A stretch of 40,384 bases of DNA from the NCBI GenBank assembly GCA_934591745.1, contig CAKTPQ010000017.1:1-40384 (forward strand), in the 5' to 3' direction. Both the position numbers and the translations under genes were made by a program. The stretch is from an uncultured Oscillospiraceae bacterium (GTDB lineage Bacteria; Bacillota; Clostridia; Oscillospirales; Oscillospiraceae). The first letter of the stretch is position 1; each line of letters starts with the position of its first letter. This document shows, one piece after another, positions 33,765-40,384 of this stretch. The notes under the pieces are model-generated. The model saw nothing but the letters and a program-made list of their open reading frames with translations. It was not told the DNA's origin and did not search any database.

Positions 33765-34622
33765 ATGGACGAGAAGAAAGAATTTTCCCCGCTGCCGCCG
33801 GAGTTTTCCGCTGCCGCGGAGTTCACGCCGCTGCCTGACGAGTTTGGGCAGACCGGCGGCGCACTGCAGCCGGTGAAAAGCGGCAGGCGCTGGTGGAAAA
33901 AGGCGCTGTACGCGCTGGCGGGTCTGGCGGTGCTGGCTGCGGCGGCCTTTTCCGGCGGCGCGGCCCCAAGTGTGCCGGGGACACCGGACGCACCGGTGGT
34001 GCCGGACACACCGCCGACGCAGGAGGAGACGTATCCCCTTACCGGGACGCTGTACTGCACGGCCTATAACGACACCTTCGGCCCGGATGGACGGCCGCTG
34101 CTGCTGTGGGACGGCCTGACGGTAGAACTGTCCCGGCTGGCGGACACGCCGCTGGCCCTGCCGCAGCCCCAGCAGCCGGAGCTTGCCGGCGCGGTGTTCC
34201 TGGGCTGGGTGGGACGGTACGACACCGCCGGCGGCAAGGTGTACCGCCTGATGAGCGACCCGCTGACAGCGGAGGACGCTGCCGCCATTCGTCCGGATGA
34301 GGATGGTGACCGCCATCTGGTGCTCCGCGCCGCGTGGCGTGGCGACGGTACGGGGCGTCACCCGTGGCAGCTGACGCTGGACGACGGCGAAAGCGCCGTG
34401 GAGTACGACGCCTCCGTGCCCATGTATTCCGGCGGGATGGTGTATCTCTGCGCCTATCCGGTGCCGGAGCGGGCGGGACAGCGGTTCGCGGGCTGGTGCG
34501 ATGCGGATGGCGCCCCGGTGGAGACGCTGCCGGCTGCGGCGTTCTTCCAGGAAAAGAACGGCGAGACGGACTGGTCAGCGCCCCGGGCGGTGACGCTCTA
34601 CGCCATTTGGGAAACTGCATGA
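33765..34622 (+). CDS. Membrane-anchored protein with InlB B-repeat-like modules
   Basis: 285 residues, family not firmly recognised. An N-terminal cytoplasmic segment rich in Pro and acidic residues is followed by one membrane helix (about 46-66), a Pro/Thr-rich linker, and an extracellular region with two repeats ending in FLGWVGRYD / LRAAW and RFAGWCDADG / VTLYAIWE. The GWxxxDG...LYAxW pattern is that of the InlB B-repeat (Listeria-Bacteroides repeat), found in Firmicutes surface proteins. No sortase motif. The Shine-Dalgarno is weak and it follows mscS by six bases, so translation is likely coupled. Confidence 0.65.
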   Translation: MDEKKEFSPLPPEFSAAAEFTPLPDEFGQTGGALQPVKSGRRWWKKALYALAGLAVLAAAAFSGGAAPSVPGTPDAPVVPDTPPTQEETYPLTGTLYCTAYNDTFGPDGRPLLLWDGLTVELSRLADTPLALPQPQQPELAGAVFLGWVGRYDTAGGKVYRLMSDPLTAEDAAAIRPDEDGDRHLVLRAAWRGDGTGRHPWQLTLDDGESAVEYDASVPMYSGGMVYLCAYPVPERAGQRFAGWCDADGAPVETLPAAAFFQEKNGETDWSAPRAVTLYAIWETA

Positions 34623-34624
34623 TG

Positions 34625-34660
34625 AAAAGGGAAGGACGGCGTGAGCCGTCCTTCCCTTTT
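34625..34660. terminator. Bidirectional terminator between MscS operon and MATE operon
   Basis: Perfect 16-bp stem AAAAGGGAAGGACGGC/GCCGTCCTTCCCTTTT with the tetraloop GTGA, one base before the minus-strand stop at 34662. Confidence 0.94.
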
Positions 34661-34661
34661 G

Positions 34662-34832
34662 TCATTGCTTCCGCGCGGTGAGATAGTCATCTCCGGGCCG
34701 CCAGAACGGGCAGTTCCCCGTATCCGAGGCCAGGAACCGGGCCATCTCGTCCTCGTCCAGGTCCATGTCGCACACATAGTCATCGTATTCCTCGTCATAG
34801 AGGTAAAACACGCAGGATTCGCACTTGTCCAT
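34662..34832 (-). CDS. Small DUF6472-like protein with four cysteines
   Basis: 56 residues, soluble and very acidic. The sequence begins MDKCESCVFYLYDEEYDD, continues with CDMDLDEDEMARF, and ends CPFWRPGDDYLTARKQ. Cysteines at 4, 7, 21 and 41 suggest a small zinc-binding fold. The pattern fits the DUF6472 family of Clostridia, whose function is unknown; the assignment is from memory of the pattern. The ATG directly abuts the MATE stop (TAAATG), with GGAGG upstream in the end of the MATE gene, so translation is coupled. Reading frames of other phase over this stretch are not genes. Confidence 0.8.
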   Translation of the reverse strand: MDKCESCVFYLYDEEYDDYVCDMDLDEDEMARFLASDTGNCPFWRPGDDYLTARKQ

Positions 34833-36233
34833 TTATACGTCCTCCACCAGCCGGTGGCTGTCGAATTTGCAGCGGGAGTAGTAGAGCAGCGTGGCCGCGC
34901 TGCACACGAACCACCCGGCGGGGTAGCTCAGAGCGATGGGCACGATCTCGTTGGAAATGAAGTTGGCCATCACATAGAGGTAGATCTGGCGGAACACCAC
35001 AAAGGAACCCAGCATGATGAACATGGGCACCTGGCTGTTGCCCGCGCCGCGCAGGGCGCCAGAGTATACCTGGTTGATGCAGAAGAAGAAATAGAACGGC
35101 GACAGCAGCCGCAGCAGCAGCGCACCGTAGGACACCACCTCGGCCTTGCTGTTGAAGAACGCGGTGAGGTCGGGAGCCAGCAGCAGGACGGGCACCAGCA
35201 GCACGGCGGTGACAGCCACGGACAGGTACAGCGCCTGCCGCACGCCGCCCTTGGCCCGCTCCACATTGCCCACACCCAGGTTCTGGCCCACGAAGGTGGT
35301 GGATGCCAGCGCCAGCGACTGCACCGGCAGGATCACCAACTGGTCGATCTTGGTGTAGGCCGTCCAACCGGACATGCAGTCTGCGCCGAAGTGGTTGATA
35401 TAGCCCTGCACGAACACATTGGAAAACGCGGTGATGGCCATCTGCAGCGCGGCGGGGATACCCACCGCCACGATCTTTTTCAGCATGTCCCAGTGGATGC
35501 GCAGCTTTTGCGGCGACAGCTTCACGCTGCCGTCGTAGCGCATCAGCACCGCAATGGTCAGCACAGCGGATACCGCCTGGGCGATGATAGTAGCGTAGGC
35601 CACGCCCTCTACGCCCATGCCGAATTTCAGCACGAACAGCAGATCCAGTGCCGTGTTGATCACGGCGGACACTACCAGGAAGTAAAACGGCCTTCTGGAA
35701 TCGCCCACCGCCCGCAGGATGCCGGAACCCATGTTGTACAGCAGCAGACCCATGATCCCGGCAAAATAGATGGTGAGATACGCCGTCTGGTCGGGAGCCA
35801 CCTCCGCCGGGGTCTTCATCAGCCGCAGCATCAGCGGCGTCATGGCAATGCCCGCGCCGGTGAACACCACGCCCATGACGACAGTGAGCAGCATGGCGGT
35901 GTGGACGGCCTCATGGACCTTTTCAGGCCGGTGGGCGCCGTAATACTGGCTAATGACCACGCCGGCGCCGCTGGACATGCCCAGGAAGAAGCCGATGAGC
36001 ATATTGATGATGGGACCTACGGTGCCCACAGCGGAAAAGGCTTCGTTGCTGACGAAGTTGCCCACCACCCAGGTATCCACCATGTTGTACAGCTGCTGGA
36101 ACAGGTTGCCCGCCAGCAGCGGCAGGGCAAAGTTGATAAGGTGCCGCGTGGTGCTGCCCTGGGTCATATCCACGTCGTATCGGGCGCGGCGGGGCGCATG
36201 GTGATGCAGATGGAAATGGAAGTGATGCTGCAT
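34833..36233 (-). CDS. MATE-family multidrug/cation exporter
   Basis: 466 residues with about twelve membrane helices. Landmarks are LPLLAGNLFQQLYNMVDTWVVGNFVS in helix 1, GVVISQYYGA, MGSGILRAVGDSRRP, and in the second half FVGQNLGVGNVERAK. MATE proteins use Na+ or H+ gradients to export drugs, metabolites or flavins. The N-terminus MQHHFHFHLHHH is unusually rich in His (eight of the first 12 residues) and could bind metal. Start at 36233 is placed after the promoter; only a weak GAGAG lies upstream. A DUF6472-like gene follows without a gap. Confidence 0.93.
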   Translation of the reverse strand: MQHHFHFHLHHHAPRRARYDVDMTQGSTTRHLINFALPLLAGNLFQQLYNMVDTWVVGNFVSNEAFSAVGTVGPIINMLIGFFLGMSSGAGVVISQYYGAHRPEKVHEAVHTAMLLTVVMGVVFTGAGIAMTPLMLRLMKTPAEVAPDQTAYLTIYFAGIMGLLLYNMGSGILRAVGDSRRPFYFLVVSAVINTALDLLFVLKFGMGVEGVAYATIIAQAVSAVLTIAVLMRYDGSVKLSPQKLRIHWDMLKKIVAVGIPAALQMAITAFSNVFVQGYINHFGADCMSGWTAYTKIDQLVILPVQSLALASTTFVGQNLGVGNVERAKGGVRQALYLSVAVTAVLLVPVLLLAPDLTAFFNSKAEVVSYGALLLRLLSPFYFFFCINQVYSGALRGAGNSQVPMFIMLGSFVVFRQIYLYVMANFISNEIVPIALSYPAGWFVCSAATLLYYSRCKFDSHRLVEDV

Positions 36234-36269
36234 GCACTGTCTCTCTTTCGTAAAATTTCTATTTATAGT

Positions 36270-36298
36270 ATCATAACATCCATATTCCGCATTTTCAA
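36270..36298 (-). promoter_or_regulatory. Promoter of the MATE operon
   Basis: On the minus strand TTGAAA (36298-36293), 17 bases, TATGAT (36275-36270). The -35 overlaps the stop of the upstream SSB-like gene. Confidence 0.75.
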
Positions 36299-36921
36299 CG
36301 GGGAATATGTACAAGAAATTCCTCAAGCTCCGCCGGGCGCATGATGGACACCTCGTAGGCCGTGCGCTCTGTCAGTACGCCGCCGTCGTTTTTCGTGTAG
36401 GTGCGGCTCTGGACGCGGCCCTCCACGGTAAGGCGCTGGCCGGTGTGCATGTCCGCCGCCTGCGCCGCCACAGCGCCCCATGCAATGCACGGCAGATAGT
36501 CCGCCCGTCCGTACCGCCGGTTCACCGCCAGGATGATGTCGCAGATCTCACGGCCCAGCGGCGTGCGCCGCAGCACCGGCGTCTTGCACAGTACGCCGGA
36601 CAGCTGGATCTGGTTGAAGGGACTTTCCCCGCCGGGAGCGAGCTGATGGGCGAACACGGAGATCACCAGACGGCTGCCCTGCCCGCTTTTGTTGTTGAAG
36701 GAACGTAGCTGGCCGATGACCGTCACGGTGGCACCGACCGTTACCGGCACCGTATCCAGCAGCGTTTTGGGTACGATGACAGGCAGCTCGTCCGCCTGTC
36801 CGGACAGACGCAGCACCGACAGCGTGAACCGGTAGAAGGCGCAGCCATGGTTGACATGGGACAGGGTGGGGACGTCTGCGGCCTGTCCGCACAGATGGAC
36901 GCGGTTGTAATTCAGTTCCAT
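36295..36921 (-). CDS. Tandem OB-fold single-stranded DNA-binding-like protein
   Basis: 208 residues that appear to hold two OB-fold domains of SSB type: residues 1-95 (ELNYNRVHLCGQAADVP, HGCAFYRFTLSVLRLSG, VTVIGQLRSFNNK) and 100-205 (NQIQLSGVLCKTPVLRRTPLGREICDIILAVNRRYGRADYLPCIAWG, LTVEGRVQSRTY). The second half has the RxTPxGxxxCDxxLAVNR pattern of PriB/SSB proteins. The acidic C-terminal tip of replicative SSB is absent, so this is probably an accessory SSB. Start at 36921 with GAGG about eight bases upstream; an upstream ATG at 37008 lacks a Shine-Dalgarno. Confidence 0.75.
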   Translation of the reverse strand: MELNYNRVHLCGQAADVPTLSHVNHGCAFYRFTLSVLRLSGQADELPVIVPKTLLDTVPVTVGATVTVIGQLRSFNNKSGQGSRLVISVFAHQLAPGGESPFNQIQLSGVLCKTPVLRRTPLGREICDIILAVNRRYGRADYLPCIAWGAVAAQAADMHTGQRLTVEGRVQSRTYTKNDGGVLTERTAYEVSIMRPAELEEFLVHIPR

Positions 36922-36982
36922 ATCGAACACCTCGTTTGTTGAGATGTCCCACCCTATGCCGGCACCGGCAGAAACATACCAC

Positions 36983-37011
36983 TTTTCAAATGACGGAAAC
37001 TGTGTCATAAT
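36983..37011 (+). promoter_or_regulatory. Possible promoter of the radical SAM gene
   Basis: TTTTCA (36983-36988), 17 bases, CATAAT (37006-37011), ending 22 bases before the start codon. Confidence 0.5.
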
Positions 37012-37033
37012 ACTGCCAAAGGAGAGTGATCCT

Positions 37034-37903
37034 ATGCGCTACAAAGGAAAGGTCTACCGTCCCCCCAGCGAGGCGTACAGCCTCATCGTGCAGGTGACCT
37101 ACGGGTGCAGCCACAACCGCTGCGCCTTCTGCGATATGTATGATGACAAGCATTTTTCCATGCGTCCCATGGACGAGATCCGGGAGGACTTCGAGCTGGC
37201 CCGCCGGGTCTACCGCCGGGTGGACCGTGTCTTTCTGGCCGACGGTGACGCCCTGATGCGCCGCACGGAGGAACTGGTGGAGATACTGGGGCTGGTGTAC
37301 GGCCTGTTTCCGGAGTGTGAGCGCGTTACCTGCTATGCCTCCCCGGCCAGCCTGCAGGTCAAGAGCGAGGACGACCTGCGCCTGCTGCGGGCGCGGGGGC
37401 TGAAGATGGTGTACATGGGGCTGGAATCCGGCTGCGACGCGGTGCTGACGCGGATGCGGAAGGGGCACGACGCAGCCGCCATCGTGGCGGCGGGGCAGAA
37501 GACCCGGCGCTGCGGACTGGCGCTGTCGGTGACGGCGATCTCGGGCCTTGGCAGCGTGGAGCTGTGGCGGGAGCACGCCGTGGACACCGCCGAGGCCGTC
37601 AGCGAGATGAAGCCCGACTATCTGGGCCTGCTGACGCTGATGGTGGAACCGGGCACGCCGCTGGAGACATGGGTAAAGGATGGCAGCTTTACGCTCCTCA
37701 GCCCGCTGGAGGTGCTGAAGGAGACGGAGCTTTTCCTGCGGCATGTGGACAGCGAGGGCACGGTGTTCCGGGCCAACCACGCCAGCAATTACCTGACGCT
37801 GAAGGGCACCCTCAACGGCGACCGGGATATCCTGCTGGGGCAGATCGGCGCCGCACTGGAGGGCCGCCGGGACCTGAAGCCGGAGTTCCTGCGGGCGCTG
37901 TGA
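37034..37903 (+). CDS. Radical SAM protein of unknown substrate
   Basis: 289 residues forming a partial TIM barrel. The Fe-S cluster motif is GCSHNRCAFC (Cys25, Cys30, Cys33), a CX4CX2C spacing instead of the usual CX3CX2C. FLADGDALMR, MGLESGCDAVLTRM (SAM-binding GxE type) and NHASNYLTLKG follow. Similar compact proteins are widespread in Clostridia and are often annotated only as radical SAM or Elp3-like; no SPASM or B12 domain is present. Start at 37034 after GGAGAG. A strong promoter for the next operon begins 12 bases after the stop. Confidence 0.85.
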   Translation: MRYKGKVYRPPSEAYSLIVQVTYGCSHNRCAFCDMYDDKHFSMRPMDEIREDFELARRVYRRVDRVFLADGDALMRRTEELVEILGLVYGLFPECERVTCYASPASLQVKSEDDLRLLRARGLKMVYMGLESGCDAVLTRMRKGHDAAAIVAAGQKTRRCGLALSVTAISGLGSVELWREHAVDTAEAVSEMKPDYLGLLTLMVEPGTPLETWVKDGSFTLLSPLEVLKETELFLRHVDSEGTVFRANHASNYLTLKGTLNGDRDILLGQIGAALEGRRDLKPEFLRAL

Positions 37904-37914
37904 CGAAAAAATTC

Positions 37915-37942
37915 TTGACATCCCGGAAAAAGGTGCTACAAT
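37915..37942 (+). promoter_or_regulatory. Promoter of the trp T-box operon
   Basis: Perfect TTGACA (37915-37920), 16 bases, TACAAT (37937-37942). Transcription should start near 37949. Confidence 0.88.
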
Positions 37943-37948
37943 GACACC

Positions 37949-38227
37949 ATATTCAAAAACCGTTGAGTAAGAGAAGTACCCGTACAGGAAACTTTCAGAG
38001 AGCGGCGCATTGGTGGGAGCGCGGCAGCGGAATGTACGGTGAATGGCCTTACGAGGGCGGGGAGAAAGCCTGTACAGGCGAGTAATACCCGACGGCAGCC
38101 GCGGCCGTTATCCCGGCGGAGCGCATGATCGTGCGTGCAGAGCGGGCATTTTGCCAATTTGGGTGGTACCGCAGGTTCGTATACACAGCCTGTCCCATGG
38201 AAGATTCCATGGGACAGGCTTTTTTTG
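37949..38227 (+). promoter_or_regulatory. T-box riboswitch specific for tRNA-Trp
   Basis: The T-box sequence AATTTGGGTGGTACCGC is at 38156-38172. Stem I can be built: GTAAG (37967-37971) pairs with CTTAC (38048-38052), and CCGTAC (37980-37985) with GTACGG (38034-38039). Between them the internal loop has AGTA on the 5' side and GAA on the 3' side, the loop-E signature, followed by the specifier TGG (38044-38046), the Trp codon. The terminator is a perfect 14-bp stem (38187-38200 with 38207-38220) and seven Ts. Uncharged tRNA-Trp should stabilise the antiterminator and switch on trpS and the TrpB gene. Confidence 0.95.
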
Positions 38228-38267
38228 TTGTCTCAAAATATTTGTCATACAGAAAGGAAACATCATC

Positions 38268-39311
38268 ATGGGTAAGATCATCCTCACCGGCGACCGTCCT
38301 ACCGGACGTCTCCACGTCGGCCACTACGTCGGCTCCCTGCGCAACCGCGTCATGCTGCAGAACAACGGCAGATTCGAGAAGCTGTTCTTCATGATCGCCG
38401 ACGCACAGGCCCTCACCGACAACTTCGACCATCCCCAGAAGGTGCGCGACAACATCATGGAGGTGGCGCTGGATTACCTGTCCTGCGGTATCGACCCCGC
38501 CAAGTCCACCATTCTGGTGCAGTCCCACGTCAGCGAGCTGACGGAGTTGACGTTCTACTACATGAATCTGGTGACGCTGGCCCGGTTGGAGCGGAACCCT
38601 ACCGTCAAGGCGGAGATCCAGCTGCGAGGCTTCAACCACAGCATCCCTATGGGATTTTTGACCTATCCCGTCAGCCAGACGGCGGACATCACCGCCTTCA
38701 TGGCCGACACCGTACCCGTGGGTGAGGATCAGCTTCCCATGCTGGAGCAGGCCCGCGAGATCGTCCGCCGTTTCAACGAGCTGTACGGCGAGACGCTGGT
38801 GGAGCCTACGGCCCTGCTGCCTGACAACGCCGCCTGCCTGCGTCTGCCCGGCACCGACGGAAAGGCCAAGATGAGCAAGTCCCTGGGCAACTGCATCTAT
38901 CTGGCCGACGAGCCGGACGACATCCGCACCAAGATCATGGGCATGTACACCGACCCCAACCACCTGCTGGTGTCCGACCCCGGCAACACCAAGGACAACC
39001 CGGTGTTTATGTATCTGGACGCCTTCTGCACCGACGAGCACTTTGCCCGTTATCTGCCGGATTACGCCAATCTGGACGAGCTGAAGGCCCACTACGAGCG
39101 GGGCGGCCTGGGCGACGTGAAGGTGAAGAAGTTCCTGAACAATGTGCTGCAGGAGACGCTGGAGCCTATCCGTATCCGCCGTCAGGAGCTGGCCAAGGAC
39201 CCCGGCGCCATTATGGACATCCTGCGCGCAGGCAGCAACGCGGCCAAGGACGCGGCGGCCCAGACGCTGGACAAGGTGAAGCACGCCATGATGATCGACT
39301 ATTTTGCGTAA
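38268..39311 (+). CDS. trpS: Tryptophanyl-tRNA synthetase
   Basis: 347 residues, class I synthetase. HIGH-type motif HVGH (16-19) in [12 protein letters not shown] and the KMSKS motif at 201-205. Charges tRNA-Trp. It starts 41 bases after the T-box terminator with AAAGGAAA as Shine-Dalgarno; the T-box fixes the start and excludes longer in-frame forms. Feedback control by its own uncharged tRNA is expected. Confidence 0.97.
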   Translation: MGKIILTGDRPTGRLHVGHYVGSLRNRVMLQNNGRFEKLFFMIADAQALTDNFDHPQKVRDNIMEVALDYLSCGIDPAKSTILVQSHVSELTELTFYYMNLVTLARLERNPTVKAEIQLRGFNHSIPMGFLTYPVSQTADITAFMADTVPVGEDQLPMLEQAREIVRRFNELYGETLVEPTALLPDNAACLRLPGTDGKAKMSKSLGNCIYLADEPDDIRTKIMGMYTDPNHLLVSDPGNTKDNPVFMYLDAFCTDEHFARYLPDYANLDELKAHYERGGLGDVKVKKFLNNVLQETLEPIRIRRQELAKDPGAIMDILRAGSNAAKDAAAQTLDKVKHAMMIDYFA

Positions 39312-39341
39312 CACGGTATTTTACTTCAGGAGGCGATTTCC

Positions 39342-40384
39342 ATGAAAGACAAGACTACCATCCCCTATAAGATATACCTTACCGAGGACGAAATGCCCCG
39401 GAATTGGTACAATGTGCGGGCGGACATGACCAACAAGCCCGCGCCCCTGCTGAACCCCGGCACGCTCCAGCCCATGACGGCGGAGGAGCTGGGCCATGTG
39501 TTCTGCGACGAGCTGGTGAAGCAGGAGCTGGACGATACCACCGCGTATATCCCTATCCCTCAGGAGATACGGGATTTCTACAAGATGTACCGTCCGTCCC
39601 CGCTGGTGCGCGCCTACTGTCTGGAGGAGAAACTGGACACCCCTGCCCATATCTACTATAAGTTCGAGGGCAACAACACCTCCGGCAGTCACAAGCTGAA
39701 TTCCGCTATCGCCCAGGCGTATTACGCCAAGGAGCAGGGGCTGCGGGGCGTTACCACCGAGACGGGCGCCGGGCAGTGGGGTACGGCGCTGAGCATGGCC
39801 TGTGCCTATCTGGGGCTGGACTGCCGTGTGTTCATGGTCAAGTGCTCCTATGAGCAAAAGCCCTTCCGCCGGGAGGTCATGCGTACCTACGGCGCCAACG
39901 TGACGCCGTCCCCCTCGAACACCACGGAGGTGGGCCGCAAGATCCTGGCGGAGTTCCCGGAGACCACCGGCTCTCTGGGCTGCGCCATCAGTGAGGCAGT
40001 GGAGGCTGCCGCCAGCCGGGAGGGGTACCGCTATGTGCTGGGCAGCGTCCTCAATCAGGTGCTGCTGCACCAGTCCATCATCGGTCTGGAGACCATGGCG
40101 GCGCTGGAGAAGTACCGCATCAAGCCCGATACCATCATCGGCTGCGCCGGCGGCGGCTCCAATCTGGGCGGCCTCATCTCCCCCTTTGTGGGGCAGATGC
40201 TCCGGGGCGAGGCGGATTACCGCATCATCGCCGTGGAGCCGGCCTCCTGCCCCAGCCTGACCCGAGGCGTGTTCCGCTACGACTTCTGCGACACCGGCAA
40301 GATCTGTCCCATGGCCAAGATGTACACCCTGGGCAACGGCTTCATCCCCTCCGCCAACCACGCCGGCGGCCTGCGCTACCACGG
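39342..40384 (+). CDS. TrpB2-type tryptophan synthase beta chain (partial, runs off the end)
   Basis: 347 codons are present before the window ends, with no stop. PLP-dependent fold; the PLP lysine is Lys118 in GSHKLNSA, followed by ETGAGQWGTALS and the phosphate-binding CAGGGSNLGG. The longer N-terminus with LTEDEMPRNWYNVRADM and the GSHKLN form mark the TrpB2 (TrpB-like) class rather than the TrpA-partnered TrpB1. TrpB2 enzymes can make tryptophan from indole and serine without TrpA. AGGAGG precedes the ATG, 30 bases after trpS, so it shares the Trp T-box. Confidence 0.92.
   Translation, partial: MKDKTTIPYKIYLTEDEMPRNWYNVRADMTNKPAPLLNPGTLQPMTAEELGHVFCDELVKQELDDTTAYIPIPQEIRDFYKMYRPSPLVRAYCLEEKLDTPAHIYYKFEGNNTSGSHKLNSAIAQAYYAKEQGLRGVTTETGAGQWGTALSMACAYLGLDCRVFMVKCSYEQKPFRREVMRTYGANVTPSPSNTTEVGRKILAEFPETTGSLGCAISEAVEAAASREGYRYVLGSVLNQVLLHQSIIGLETMAALEKYRIKPDTIIGCAGGGSNLGGLISPFVGQMLRGEADYRIIAVEPASCPSLTRGVFRYDFCDTGKICPMAKMYTLGNGFIPSANHAGGLRYH

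Noticed and set aside
34598..34798. Minus-strand frame of 66 codons near the MscS/MATE terminator
   Set aside because: It runs through the terminator hairpin and is out of phase with the better-supported 56-residue frame at 34662-34832.
34641..36344. Long plus-strand frame opposite the MATE gene
   Set aside because: Shadow of a clear 12-helix exporter; translation is His/Gln-rich without known domains.

Overview
The window comes from a GC-rich, spore-forming member of the Clostridia, most likely the Oscillospiraceae/Oscillospirales. This is inferred from a glgB-glgC-glgD-glgA-glgP operon with the Firmicutes-specific GlgD subunit, an alpha/beta small acid-soluble spore protein, a Trp T-box, an NfnAB pair, YlmH and YnzC-type proteins, and a LytTR/GHKL two-component system. 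Genes are dense, on both strands, and separated by short gaps with strong rho-independent hairpins. Many operons begin with a sigma-A type promoter whose -35 and -10 boxes are exactly 17 bases apart. These promoters decide several start codons. No phage, insertion sequence, CRISPR array or rRNA was seen.

Left part (1-13,880): the end of a tRNA-Leu(CAA) on the minus strand with its own promoter; an operon of an ABC exporter, an S4-domain YlmH-like protein, a DUF896 protein and an XpaC-family membrane protein; then the five-gene glycogen operon (branching enzyme, ADP-glucose pyrophosphorylase catalytic and regulatory subunits, glycogen synthase, phosphorylase) behind a near-consensus promoter; then a DEAD-box RNA helicase.

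Middle part (13,880-26,950): an aspartate-family amino acid locus in which thrC-thrH on the minus strand diverges from aspartokinase-asd on the plus strand; ThrH probably supplies homoserine phosphate in place of ThrB. Then an orphan family-5 peptide-binding lipoprotein, trigger factor (minus), a PAP2 phosphatase with a Crp/Fnr regulator, the electron-bifurcating NfnA-NfnB pair, a TetR regulator and a DUF308 membrane protein.

Right part (26,950-40,384): a spore protein, then the most interesting block (27,270-32,690). Here a LytTR response regulator and GHKL histidine kinase sit between two outward operons. Each of those operons is preceded by an almost identical 31-bp direct-repeat operator with 22-bp periodicity, followed by TATACT. 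One operon encodes a possible 27-residue Cys-containing peptide and a clostripain-family lipoprotein protease. The other encodes a mini LemA-like membrane protein and a bactofilin. This looks like a local, self-contained signalling cassette. The window then continues with MscS plus a membrane-anchored InlB-repeat-like protein, a MATE exporter coupled to a 56-residue DUF6472-like protein, a tandem OB-fold SSB-like protein, a radical SAM protein, and a Trp T-box operon of trpS and a TrpB2-type tryptophan synthase beta chain that runs off the end.
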